A DNA stretch of 6,152 nucleotides from an uncultured Clostridium sp. (GTDB taxonomy: Bacteria; Bacillota; Clostridia; Peptostreptococcales; Peptostreptococcaceae): assembly GCA_937944945.1 (NCBI GenBank), contig CALEBD010000258.1, forward strand, positions 1-6,152. Reading direction: 5' to 3'. The translations under genes and the position numbers were made by a program. Below, in pieces: positions 1 to 5,913 of this stretch. The number at the start of each line of letters is the position of its first letter. Within the stretch, counting starts at the first letter, position 1. The notes under the pieces are model-generated. The model did not search any database and was not told the DNA's origin. It saw only the letters and a list, made by a program, of their open reading frames with translations.

Positions 1-779
1 ACGGAATAATAACTGATGAAAGATTAGAAGAAGCTTTAACTAGAATATTAGGTACAAAAGCAGCTTTAGGTCTTCATAAAAAAGCTAAAACAGAAATATT
101 ACCTGCAAAAGAAGAAGCGATGGCTAAAATCGGTTTAGAAGAAAATAAAGCTATAGCTAAAGAAGTTTCTGACAAAGCTATAACTTTAGTTAAAAATACT
201 CAAGATGTATTACCAATAGCACCAGAAAAAACTAAGAGAGTTTTACTTGTTGAAGCCAAAGGATTTGATGGTGGATTCGGTAAATTCATAGAAATAATGG
301 GTGGAGCTAAAAAGAAACCAATTGAAATAGTTAAAGAATTATTAGAAGCTAAAGGATTCGACGTAGAAATATGGGAATCTCCAATAGATAAAATAATGAA
401 ACTTCCAAAAGAGGAAATGGCTCAAGCTTTAGGAAATGTATATGCTGGTAAGAGACCAATAGCTGAATTAACAAGCAAATATGATTTAATAATAAACATA
501 GCTAACGTTAATGCAAGTGTTGACCAAAGATTACAATGGCCACCAAGTAAAGGTACTCCAGATATACCATTCTACGTAAACGAAATACCAACTATATTCG
601 TTTCAGTTAAGTGTCCATTCCACTTAGCCGATGTACCACAAGTTAAAACTTACATAAATACTTATGATGATAATCAACAAACATTAGAAGCATTAGTAGA
701 AAAACTTGTAGGAAACTCAGAATTTAAAGGTATAAGTCCAGTAGATGCATTCTGTGGATTCGGAGATACTCGTTTCTAA
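1..779 (+). CDS. Glycoside hydrolase family 3 enzyme, C-terminal part (5' end outside window)
   Basis: The open frame runs in from the left edge (first complete codon at base 3, 258 residues here), so the ATG at 120 is internal and not the start. Residues 1-27 (GIITDERLEEALTRILGTKA onward) match the helix that closes the GH3 catalytic barrel. Residues 46-72, with ITLVKN and DVLPI, open the GH3 C-terminal alpha/beta sandwich domain. That domain continues through NEIPTIFVSVKCPFHL (193-208) and ends with FKGISPVDAFCG (241-252) and DTRF. This tail is typical of the two-domain GH3 clade usually annotated as beta-N-acetylhexosaminidase-like. The catalytic aspartate lies outside the window, so the substrate cannot be read. 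No signal peptide can be judged. As first visible gene of a uronate operon it probably cuts an oligosaccharide containing a uronic acid or amino sugar; that is inference. Family assignment is firm, specificity is open. Confidence 0.88.
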   Translation, partial: GIITDERLEEALTRILGTKAALGLHKKAKTEILPAKEEAMAKIGLEENKAIAKEVSDKAITLVKNTQDVLPIAPEKTKRVLLVEAKGFDGGFGKFIEIMGGAKKKPIEIVKELLEAKGFDVEIWESPIDKIMKLPKEEMAQALGNVYAGKRPIAELTSKYDLIINIANVNASVDQRLQWPPSKGTPDIPFYVNEIPTIFVSVKCPFHLADVPQVKTYINTYDDNQQTLEALVEKLVGNSEFKGISPVDAFCGFGDTRF

Positions 780-822
780 TTTTAGAAAAATAGCACGTTT
801 TAATATAAATTAATAAAATACC

Positions 823-851
823 TTAGGGTGTAGCTCCTGGCTACATCCTAA
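823..851 (+). other. Intercistronic RNA hairpin between GH3 and HAD genes
   Basis: Arms TTAGGGTGTAGC (823-834) and GCTACATCCTAA (840-851) pair over 12 positions with a 5-nt loop (TCCTG). One pair is G.U (828 with 846), so the full stem forms only in the RNA of the + strand. It is followed by TTTGATATA rather than a T-run, so it is at best a weak terminator. It ends 9 nt before the ribosome site of the HAD gene (AAGGAG, 861-866). A 3'-stabilising or processing element that sets different expression for GH3 and the downstream genes is the likeliest role. The structure is clear by eye; the function is inferred. Confidence 0.6.
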
Positions 852-871
852 TTTGATATAAAGGAGCAGAC

Positions 872-1711
872 ATGGGATACTTTAATTACAACAAAGAAAA
901 AGACTTTTTAATATGCATAGATTCAGATGGTTGTGCGATGGATACAATGAATTCAAAACACTTTAATTCATTTGGACCAGAATTCGTAAAATCATATGGT
1001 TTAGAAGAATATAGAGATGAAGCTTTAGAATACTGGAATGAAATAAACTTATTCACAGGAACTAGAGGTATAAACCGTTTCAAAGGTTTAGCGATGGCTG
1101 TTAGAGAAATGAGCGATCGTAAAGGAATAAAATTTGATGGTTTAGAAGAATTTGAAAATTGGGTAGAAACTGCACCACAATTATCAAATCCTGCTTTACT
1201 TGAAAAATGCCAAGAAAAAAGCAACGAATGTATGGAAAGAGCATTATTATGGAGTATACATGTTAACTTATCAATAGTTGCAGCTCAAGATGATGATATG
1301 CCTTTCGAAAATGTTAAAGACACTATGGATGAGTTATGCAAACAAGCTGACTTAACTGCAGTTTCTTCTGCAAATGGTCAAGCTGTTGAACATGAGTGGA
1401 CAAAACACGAAATAAAAGATTGTTGTAGAGTATTACTTTGTCAAGAAGCTGGTTCAAAAGCATACTGTATAGAACAACTTCTTACAAAAGGATACGACAA
1501 AGATAAAGTTCTTATGGTCGGGGATGCACCTGGGGATAAAAAAGCTGCATTAGATAATGGAGTAAGATTCTATCCAATAATCGTTAAGAAAGAAGCATTC
1601 AGCTGGAAGAGATTAAAAGAAGAAGCTAGCCAAAAATTATTTGCTGGTGAATTTGATGATGCTTACCAAGCTCAATTAATAAATGAATTTGAAGAAGCTT
1701 TAGGAATATAG
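872..1711 (+). CDS. HAD-superfamily hydrolase (putative phosphatase)
   Basis: This 279-residue cytosolic protein carries the HAD signatures. Motif I is CIDSDG, with D17 the expected nucleophile and D19 the acid/base. A serine in VSSANG (164-169) fits motif II. A conserved-type lysine is near K196. Motif IV is MVGDAPGDKKAA (215-226), with D218 and D222 as magnesium ligands. The long helical insert between motif I and motif II (about residues 30-155) is a large C1-type cap, which normally selects small phosphorylated metabolites. The start is fixed by AAGGAG at 861-866, five bases before the ATG. It lies 45 bp upstream of uxaC and is almost certainly co-transcribed with it. HAD enzymes act on many sugar phosphates, so the substrate is unknown. 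A phosphorylated uronate or uronide, or a house-cleaning role on a pathway intermediate, is a guess from context. Confidence 0.85.
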   Translation: MGYFNYNKEKDFLICIDSDGCAMDTMNSKHFNSFGPEFVKSYGLEEYRDEALEYWNEINLFTGTRGINRFKGLAMAVREMSDRKGIKFDGLEEFENWVETAPQLSNPALLEKCQEKSNECMERALLWSIHVNLSIVAAQDDDMPFENVKDTMDELCKQADLTAVSSANGQAVEHEWTKHEIKDCCRVLLCQEAGSKAYCIEQLLTKGYDKDKVLMVGDAPGDKKAALDNGVRFYPIIVKKEAFSWKRLKEEASQKLFAGEFDDAYQAQLINEFEEALGI

Positions 1712-1756
1712 TCTAAAGACAATTAAAAATATAAATTACAGACAGGGAGATACATT

Positions 1757-3151
1757 ATGAAAAACTTTATGGACAAAGATTTTCTTTTATCAAATGAAAT
1801 ATCTAAAAAATTATATCATGAATATTCAAGTACTATGCCAATAATAGATTATCACTGCCACATCAATCCACAAGAGATAGCAGAAGATAAAAAATTTGAA
1901 AACATAACTCAAGTATGGTTAGGTGGAGACCACTACAAATGGAGACAAATGCGTTCAAATGGTGTTGAGGAAAAATATATAACTGGAGATGCGACTGATA
2001 GAGAAAAGTTCCAAAAATGGGCTGAAACTTTAGAAAAAGCAATAGGAAATCCTCTTTATCATTGGAGTCATTTAGAATTACAAAGATACTTTGGATATAA
2101 TGGTGCTTTAAATGGGGAAACAGCAGAAGAAGTTTGGAATATATGTAACGAAAAATTAAAAACTATGTCTGCTAGAAGTATAATGAAAGATTCTAATGTT
2201 GAATTAATATGCACTACAGATGATCCAATAGATGACTTAAAATGGCATCTAGCTATAAAAGAAGATGAAACTTTTGACATAAAAGTTCTTCCAACTTGGA
2301 GACCGGACAAAGCTATAGCTATAGAAAAAGTTGATTTTGTTGACTATATAGCAAAATTATCACAAGTAAGTGGTATAGAAATAAACTCTTTCGATACTTG
2401 GAAACAAGCTATAACTAATCGTATAGAATTCTTCAACGAAGTAGGGTGTAGAGTAAGTGACCATGGTCTATTATACATACCTTATGTTGAAGCTGATGAA
2501 GCTACAGTAGACGCTATACTTAAAAAACGTCTTGCTGGTGAAACTCTTACAGAAACTGAAGAATTACAATACAAAACAGCTTGTATGTTACACTGTGGTG
2601 CAGAGTATAGCCGTTTAGGATGGGCTATGCAATTACACTTCGGGGTTACAAGAGACAATAATACAAAAATGTTTAATAAATTAGGGGTAGATACAGGATT
2701 CGATGGTATATACAACAGAGTATCAATCGATCAATTAGCATCTTATTTAGACGCTTTAAACAAAGAAGACAAATTACCAAAAACTATATTATACAGCTTA
2801 AACCCAGTTGATAATGCTGCTATAGGAACATTAATAGGATGCTTCCAAGAAGCAGGAGTTTGTGGAAAAATACAACAAGGTTCAGCTTGGTGGTTCAATG
2901 ACCACAAAACTGGAATGATAGAACAAATGACTTCTTTAGGAAACTTAGGGTTATTAGGAAACTTCATAGGTATGTTAACTGACTCAAGAAGTTTCTTATC
3001 ATACACTAGACATGAGTATTTCAGAAGAATCATGTGTGAGTTAATCGGGGGATGGGTAGCTAACGGTGAATATCCAAACGACGATAAAGTCTTAGAAAGA
3101 ATGATAAAAAATATATCTCATGACAACGCATTAAACTATTTCGGATTCTAA
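1757..3151 (+). CDS. uxaC: Glucuronate isomerase (uronate isomerase)
   Basis: UxaC converts D-glucuronate to D-fructuronate, and D-galacturonate to D-tagaturonate, as the first intracellular step of hexuronate breakdown. The 464 residues match the usual family length. It belongs to the amidohydrolase-fold metalloenzymes: the N-terminal HxH metal motif is visible as DYHCHINP (H33, H35). Other family blocks are WLGGDHYKWRQMR (54-66), YHWSHLELQRYFG (101-113), CTTDDPIDDL (152-161), LPTWRPDKA (178-186), LHCGAEYSRLGWAMQLHFG (278-296), and GSAWWFNDHKTGM (375-387). TDSRSFLSYTRHEYFRR (408-424) holds the late catalytic/metal aspartate D409. AGGGAG at 1744-1749, seven bases before the ATG, supports the start. 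The reductase and dehydratase that should follow it (UxuB/UxuA or UxaB/UxaA) are absent here, so they must be encoded elsewhere, perhaps just upstream. Which uronate is the true substrate cannot be decided from the sequence. Confidence 0.97.
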   Translation: MKNFMDKDFLLSNEISKKLYHEYSSTMPIIDYHCHINPQEIAEDKKFENITQVWLGGDHYKWRQMRSNGVEEKYITGDATDREKFQKWAETLEKAIGNPLYHWSHLELQRYFGYNGALNGETAEEVWNICNEKLKTMSARSIMKDSNVELICTTDDPIDDLKWHLAIKEDETFDIKVLPTWRPDKAIAIEKVDFVDYIAKLSQVSGIEINSFDTWKQAITNRIEFFNEVGCRVSDHGLLYIPYVEADEATVDAILKKRLAGETLTETEELQYKTACMLHCGAEYSRLGWAMQLHFGVTRDNNTKMFNKLGVDTGFDGIYNRVSIDQLASYLDALNKEDKLPKTILYSLNPVDNAAIGTLIGCFQEAGVCGKIQQGSAWWFNDHKTGMIEQMTSLGNLGLLGNFIGMLTDSRSFLSYTRHEYFRRIMCELIGGWVANGEYPNDDKVLERMIKNISHDNALNYFGF

Positions 3152-3204
3152 TATAGTTGCCAGTTTTATATTAAAATATAATTTTTAAATTCGGGAAATT
3201 GAAG

Positions 3205-3231
3205 GCATCGTCATCTAAATGGTGACGGTGC
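3205..3231 (+). other. Intercistronic RNA hairpin between uxaC and kdgA
   Basis: Arms GCATCGTCATC (3205-3215) and GGTGACGGTGC (3221-3231) form 11 pairs around a 5-nt loop (TAAAT). Two of the pairs are G.U (3208/3228 and 3214/3222), so the stem is fully paired only in + strand RNA. It is the GC-richest patch in an otherwise very AT-rich 122-bp gap (3152-3273). AAATATG, not a T-run, follows, which argues against a simple terminator. It lies 29 nt upstream of the kdgA ribosome site (AGGGAG, 3261-3266). An mRNA processing or stability element separating the uxaC and kdgA segments is likely. A binding site for a regulatory protein cannot be excluded. Confidence 0.6.
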
Positions 3232-3273
3232 AAATATGTTATATATTAAATTACAAACCAAGGGAGAATAAAA

Positions 3274-3921
3274 ATGATAAAAATAAATACATTAAGAGCA
3301 TTAAAAGAATGTGGTGTAGTAGCAGTAGTTCGTGGAAACTCTAAAGAAGTTGGTGTTGAAATATCAAAAGCTTGCGTTAAAGGTGGAGTTAAGGCTTTAG
3401 AAGTAACTTACACAAACAAATTTGCTAACGATATAATAAAAGAATTAAGCGAAATATATGAAGGTCAAGATGATGTAGTAATAGGTGCTGGAACAGTTTT
3501 AGATGCTGAAACTGCTAGAGCAGCTATGTTAGCTGGAGCAAAATACATAGTATCACCAGCTTTCGATTTAGAAACTGCAAAAATATGTAACAGATATAAA
3601 GTTCCATACTTACCGGGTATAATGACTATAAACGAAATAATAGCAGCTCACGAAGCTGGTGTTGATTTCGTAAAATTATTCCCAGGTAGTGCATTTGGAC
3701 AAGGATATGTAAAAGCTATAAAAGGGCCACTTCCATATGCTAACATAATGGTAACTGGTGGAGTTAATATAGACAATTTAGATTCTTGGATAAAAGCTGG
3801 TGTTGATGCAGTTGGAATAGGTGGAGAATTAAATAAACTTGGAGAAGAAGGTAAGTTCGATGAAATAACTGCTATATGTGAACAATACATGGCTAAATTA
3901 CACGAAGCTAGAGGTTGCTAA
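3274..3921 (+). CDS. kdgA: 2-dehydro-3-deoxy-6-phosphogluconate (KDPG/KHG) aldolase
   Basis: This class I aldolase splits 2-keto-3-deoxy-6-phosphogluconate into pyruvate and glyceraldehyde 3-phosphate, the last step of the uronate branch. The 215-residue length and the (beta/alpha)8 layout fit the KdgA/Eda family. VVAVVRGNS (15-23) is the first strand with the arginine that contacts the carboxylate (R20). ALEVTYT (41-47) carries the catalytic glutamate E43. IGAGTVLDAETARAAMLAGA (70-89) and YIVSPAFD (91-98) follow. DFVKLFPGS (131-139) contains the Schiff-base lysine K134. VTGGVNIDN (160-168) and VGIGGEL (180-186) form the phosphate-binding end. AGGGAG at 3261-3266, seven bases before the ATG, sets the start. 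kdgK begins one base after the stop codon, so the two are probably translationally coupled, matching their consecutive reactions. Some relatives also take 4-hydroxy-2-oxoglutarate, so a dual activity is possible. Confidence 0.95.
   Translation: MIKINTLRALKECGVVAVVRGNSKEVGVEISKACVKGGVKALEVTYTNKFANDIIKELSEIYEGQDDVVIGAGTVLDAETARAAMLAGAKYIVSPAFDLETAKICNRYKVPYLPGIMTINEIIAAHEAGVDFVKLFPGSAFGQGYVKAIKGPLPYANIMVTGGVNIDNLDSWIKAGVDAVGIGGELNKLGEEGKFDEITAICEQYMAKLHEARGC
3910..3914 (+). promoter_or_regulatory. Ribosome binding site fixing the kdgK start
   Basis: AGAGG at 3910-3914 lies inside the last codons of kdgA, eight bases before the ATG at 3923. The protein from that ATG begins MKVAGFGEIMLRL, exactly where PfkB kinases begin. 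The frame also has an earlier ATG at 3878, overlapping kdgA by 44 bp. Its extra 15 residues resemble nothing in the family, so the later start is preferred. Confidence 0.65.
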
Positions 3922-3922
3922 T

Positions 3923-4927
3923 ATGAAAGTTGCTGGTTTTGGGGAAATAATGCTTAGACTTTCTACAGATGTAGGAAAGATGATTTTACAAAGTGATAGC
4001 TTTAATGTGAATTATGGTGGAGGAGAAGCAAACGTACTTATTTCTCTATCACATTTTGGAATAGATACAAAAATGATAACTTCTGTTTCAAATGATGACA
4101 TCGGTAAAAGTATACTTAGATATCTTAGAAGTTATGATATAGATACAGATTTCGTAACTTTAGGAGAACATAGAACAGGTATATACTATCTTCAAGTAGG
4201 AAGTGGTATAAGATCATCTAAAGTAATATATGATAGAGATAACTCAGCTTTCTGTAATATGAAAATAGGAGATATCGACATAGCTAAAGCTTTAGAAGAT
4301 GTAGATGTATTCCACTTCTCAGGTATAACATTAGCACTTTCAAATGACCTTAGAGAGTTATTAATGCAAATCTTAGAATATTGTAGAGAGCATAACATAA
4401 TGGTAAGTTACGACTCAAACTACAGAGCAAAATTATGGACACTAGAAGAAGCTAGAGAAGCTACTTTAAAAGTTTTACCATATGTAGATATATTATCAGC
4501 AGGTATTTTAGACGCTGAAAATATACTACTTATGAACTGCGAATTAGAGGATAAGCACGAAAAATTAAAATATTATTATGATGAGATAACAAAAACTTAT
4601 CCAAATATTAAGCATATATTCTCATCACATAGAGATATAGAATCTTCATCAGTAAATAAATTACAATGTAACTATTATACTGATGGAATACTATACTTAT
4701 CTAATAAAATAAATATAGATAGTATAGTTGATAGAGTAGGTGGAGGAGACGCTCTAAGCGCCGGTATAATCTATTCTATAATAAACAATAAAGACCCTAA
4801 ATATGTTTGTGAATTTGCAACATGTGCATCTGCATTAAAACACAGTATCTTAGGTGATGCTAATTTAGTAGAACTTCATGATGTTGAAAAATTAATGTAT
4901 GAAGGCGTTGGGAAAATAGCTAGATAA
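3923..4927 (+). CDS. kdgK: 2-keto-3-deoxygluconate kinase (PfkB/ribokinase family)
   Basis: KdgK phosphorylates 2-keto-3-deoxygluconate with ATP to give KDPG, the substrate of the aldolase encoded just before it. From the ATG at 3923 the protein has 334 residues, a normal PfkB length. GFGEIMLRLS (5-14) is the first strand. YGGGEANVLISLSHFG (31-46) is PfkB signature 1, with the substrate-binding GGG/N region. YDSNYRAKLW (163-172) matches the D-N-R-LW block typical of KDG kinases. DRVGGGDALSAGI (270-282) is signature 2, forming the anion hole, with D276 as catalytic base; the usual DTxGAGD appears here as DRVGGGD, a variant common in this subgroup as I recall. The start is one base after the kdgA stop, and a strong terminator follows directly. 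Other sugar kinases of the fold are possible, but the kdgA neighbour makes KDG the clear first choice. Confidence 0.92.
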   Translation: MKVAGFGEIMLRLSTDVGKMILQSDSFNVNYGGGEANVLISLSHFGIDTKMITSVSNDDIGKSILRYLRSYDIDTDFVTLGEHRTGIYYLQVGSGIRSSKVIYDRDNSAFCNMKIGDIDIAKALEDVDVFHFSGITLALSNDLRELLMQILEYCREHNIMVSYDSNYRAKLWTLEEAREATLKVLPYVDILSAGILDAENILLMNCELEDKHEKLKYYYDEITKTYPNIKHIFSSHRDIESSSVNKLQCNYYTDGILYLSNKINIDSIVDRVGGGDALSAGIIYSIINNKDPKYVCEFATCASALKHSILGDANLVELHDVEKLMYEGVGKIAR

Positions 4928-4928
4928 C

Positions 4929-4972
4929 AAAAAGGAGTATAGAAAGTGATTTACTTTCTATACTCCTTTTTT
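4929..4972 (+). terminator. Strong intrinsic terminator, probably bidirectional
   Basis: Arms at 4929-4947 (AAAAAGGAGTATAGAAAGT) and 4953-4971 are perfectly complementary over 19 bp with the loop GATTT. The + strand hairpin ends in six T (4967-4972), and the A-run at 4929-4933 gives a T-run on the - strand. It begins one base after the kdgK stop codon and ends the uronate operon. The GntR gene converges on it from 5053, so it can also stop that transcript. Confidence 0.93.
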
Positions 4973-4990
4973 GATATAAAAAATGATATT

Positions 4991-5002
4991 TATACTCCTT
5001 TT
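4991..5002 (+). repeat. Second copy of the terminator right-arm segment
   Basis: TATACTCCTTTT at 4991-5002 repeats exactly the 12 bases at 4959-4970 inside the terminator's right arm, 32 bp further on. It could pair with the left arm (AAAAGGAGTATA) as an alternative to the main hairpin, or be a remnant of a duplicated terminator. The rest of the 125-bp gap (4928-5052) is plain AT-rich sequence. Confidence 0.45.
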
Positions 5003-5052
5003 AAAGTTTAATAAATAAAATTTCATATAATTTATTAAATACGTTCTAGTGT

Positions 5053-5760
5053 TTATTTTGTTGTAGATGATTGATCATAAAATTGGGTATTTTTATAATG
5101 ATAAACTACTTTTGAATAATTAAATACTGTGCCTGAAGATGAATAACATTGATTATAAGCAACTAATCCAGGGTCACCTATATTTAACTCAAGCAACTTT
5201 GCATATTTTTCATCTAATTTTATCACATTAAAATACCTATCTTGAAAACTTGTAGTTATATTAAAAGCTTTTTTTATATAATCAAAAATAGAACCCTTTA
5301 CTATTTCTTGATTTAAAAAAGGAACAATACTTTTTTTATAAAAAGACTCTTCATAGCACATTATTTCACCGTCGATATATCGTACTCTTTTGACAACATA
5401 TACATATTCATCTTTGTCACATTCTAAATGATTGCATATTTCATCATCTGGTTTAACAAGTTCTAAATCTACTAATTTTGATGTTATTTTATGCTCTTCT
5501 AGGCTATCTGTAAATCCCTTTGGAGAGTTAAAATTTATATATCCCTTTTTATTTCTTTTTCTTACAAAAATCCCACTACCTTGAACTTGATAAACAATTC
5601 CCCTTAAAACTAAAGTTTCTAAGGCTTTTACAATAGTACTTTTGCTTACACCGTAATCACTGGCAAATTGCTCTACTGTAGGAAGTTTTGTTCCTTTGGG
5701 CAAATCATTTTCATAAATATGATCTTCTATTTGATTGGCAATTAGTTGATATTTAAGCAT
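5053..5760 (-). CDS. GntR-family transcriptional regulator, HutC/UTRA subfamily
   Basis: The 235-residue protein has an N-terminal winged helix-turn-helix (about 1-68). Signature pieces are LPTVEQFASDYGVSKSTIVK (26-45) and the wing QVQGSGIFV (58-66). A C-terminal UTRA effector domain follows (about 90-230), with VVKRVRYIDGEIMCYEESFY (122-141) and the closing SKVVYHYKNTQFYD (216-229). UTRA domains usually bind a phosphorylated sugar or other small metabolite, which releases the dimer from DNA. The start is supported by AGGGGAG at 5767-5773, six bases upstream on this strand. It is divergent from the PTS gene at 5982, the usual arrangement for a local repressor of a PTS operon. The perfect palindrome inside the PTS promoter is the natural operator. 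Whether it also governs the uronate operon upstream cannot be seen, because that operon's promoter is outside the window. The ligand is unknown. Confidence 0.93.
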   Translation of the reverse strand: MLKYQLIANQIEDHIYENDLPKGTKLPTVEQFASDYGVSKSTIVKALETLVLRGIVYQVQGSGIFVRKRNKKGYINFNSPKGFTDSLEEHKITSKLVDLELVKPDDEICNHLECDKDEYVYVVKRVRYIDGEIMCYEESFYKKSIVPFLNQEIVKGSIFDYIKKAFNITTSFQDRYFNVIKLDEKYAKLLELNIGDPGLVAYNQCYSSSGTVFNYSKVVYHYKNTQFYDQSSTTK

Positions 5761-5795
5761 TTTATACTCCCCTTACTTTCTAATTCTATTTTATT

Positions 5796-5825
5796 AGTAT
5801 ATCATAAAAAAATTATAAATAACAA
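5796..5825 (-). promoter_or_regulatory. Probable sigma-A promoter of the GntR gene
   Basis: On the - strand, TTGTTA (5820-5825) and TATACT (5796-5801) are separated by 18 bp. The predicted start is around 5789, giving a leader of about 30 nt that includes the AGGGGAG ribosome site. The -35 box matches the consensus at four of six positions and the -10 box at five of six. Confidence 0.5.
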
Positions 5826-5847
5826 TATCGCGGAAGATAGTGATATT
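5824..5847. repeat. Imperfect inverted repeat beside the GntR promoter
   Basis: AATATCGC (5824-5831) and GTGATATT (5840-5847) match as inverted arms at 7 of 8 positions, with an 8-bp spacer. The left arm touches the -35 box of the proposed GntR promoter. It could be a site for a second regulator or chance in AT-rich DNA. Its sequence is unlike the 18-bp palindrome in the PTS promoter. Confidence 0.3.
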
Positions 5848-5861
5848 AAAATGGAAAAAAA

Positions 5862-5875
5862 TGAAAATGTTTTCA
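5862..5875. promoter_or_regulatory. Catabolite-responsive element (cre)-like site
   Basis: TGAAAATGTTTTCA is a 14-bp near-palindrome that differs from the classic CcpA cre pattern (TGWNANCGNTNWCA) only by T for C at the centre. It fits well the clostridial form GAAAANGTTTTC as I recall it for C. difficile. It lies 8 bp upstream of the PTS -35 box and also upstream of the divergent GntR promoter. CcpA control by preferred sugars is therefore likely, but the direction of the effect from this position is uncertain. Confidence 0.6.
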
Positions 5876-5883
5876 AAAATGCG

Positions 5884-5913
5884 TTGACAAAATTATACCG
5901 GTATAATTATAAT
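5884..5913 (+). promoter_or_regulatory. Sigma-A promoter of the PTS gene
   Basis: TTGACA (5884-5889) and TATAAT (5908-5913) are both perfect consensus boxes, 18 bp apart. Transcription should begin near 5920, leaving a leader of about 60 nt to the ATG at 5982. No terminator hairpin or antiterminator (RAT) pairing is apparent in that leader. Such a strong promoter would need repression, which the embedded palindrome can provide. Confidence 0.8.
5891..5908. promoter_or_regulatory. Perfect 18-bp palindrome, probable GntR operator
   Basis: AATTATACCGGTATAATT is identical to its own reverse complement. It fills the spacer between the -35 and -10 boxes and touches the first base of the -10, so a bound dimer would block RNA polymerase. 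Perfect palindromes of this size are typical targets of dimeric HutC-type GntR proteins, and the gene for one is divergent from 5760. The symmetry is read directly; assignment to this regulator is inferred from position. Confidence 0.7.

Noticed and set aside
120..122. ATG at 120 as the start of a short stand-alone protein
   Set aside because: The frame is open to the left edge, and the upstream 39 codons encode recognisable GH3 sequence, so this is an internal methionine.
886..1224. Antisense open frames inside the HAD, uxaC, kdgA and kdgK genes
   Set aside because: They lie opposite well-conserved coding sequence, lack ribosome sites and have no recognisable domains; they are shadows of the codon bias of the real genes.
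3166..3181. Inverted repeat TTATATT-AA-AATATAA after uxaC
   Set aside because: Only 7-bp arms made entirely of A/T, with no support for function; probably composition.
3157..3184. Possible internal promoter upstream of kdgA (TTGCCA with TATAAT or TAATTT)
   Set aside because: The good -10 box is only 14 bp from the -35 box, and the box at 16 bp spacing is poor. AT-rich DNA yields such matches by chance.
3878..3922. Upstream ATG extending kdgK by 15 codons into kdgA
   Set aside because: The extra residues do not resemble a PfkB N-terminus. The ATG at 3923 has AGAGG at proper spacing and begins with the conserved first strand.
5007..5039. Inverted repeat TTTAATAAAT ... ATTTATTAAA downstream of the GntR gene
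   Set aside because: All A/T arms with a 13-nt loop would be weak in RNA, and the strong terminator next to it already explains termination.
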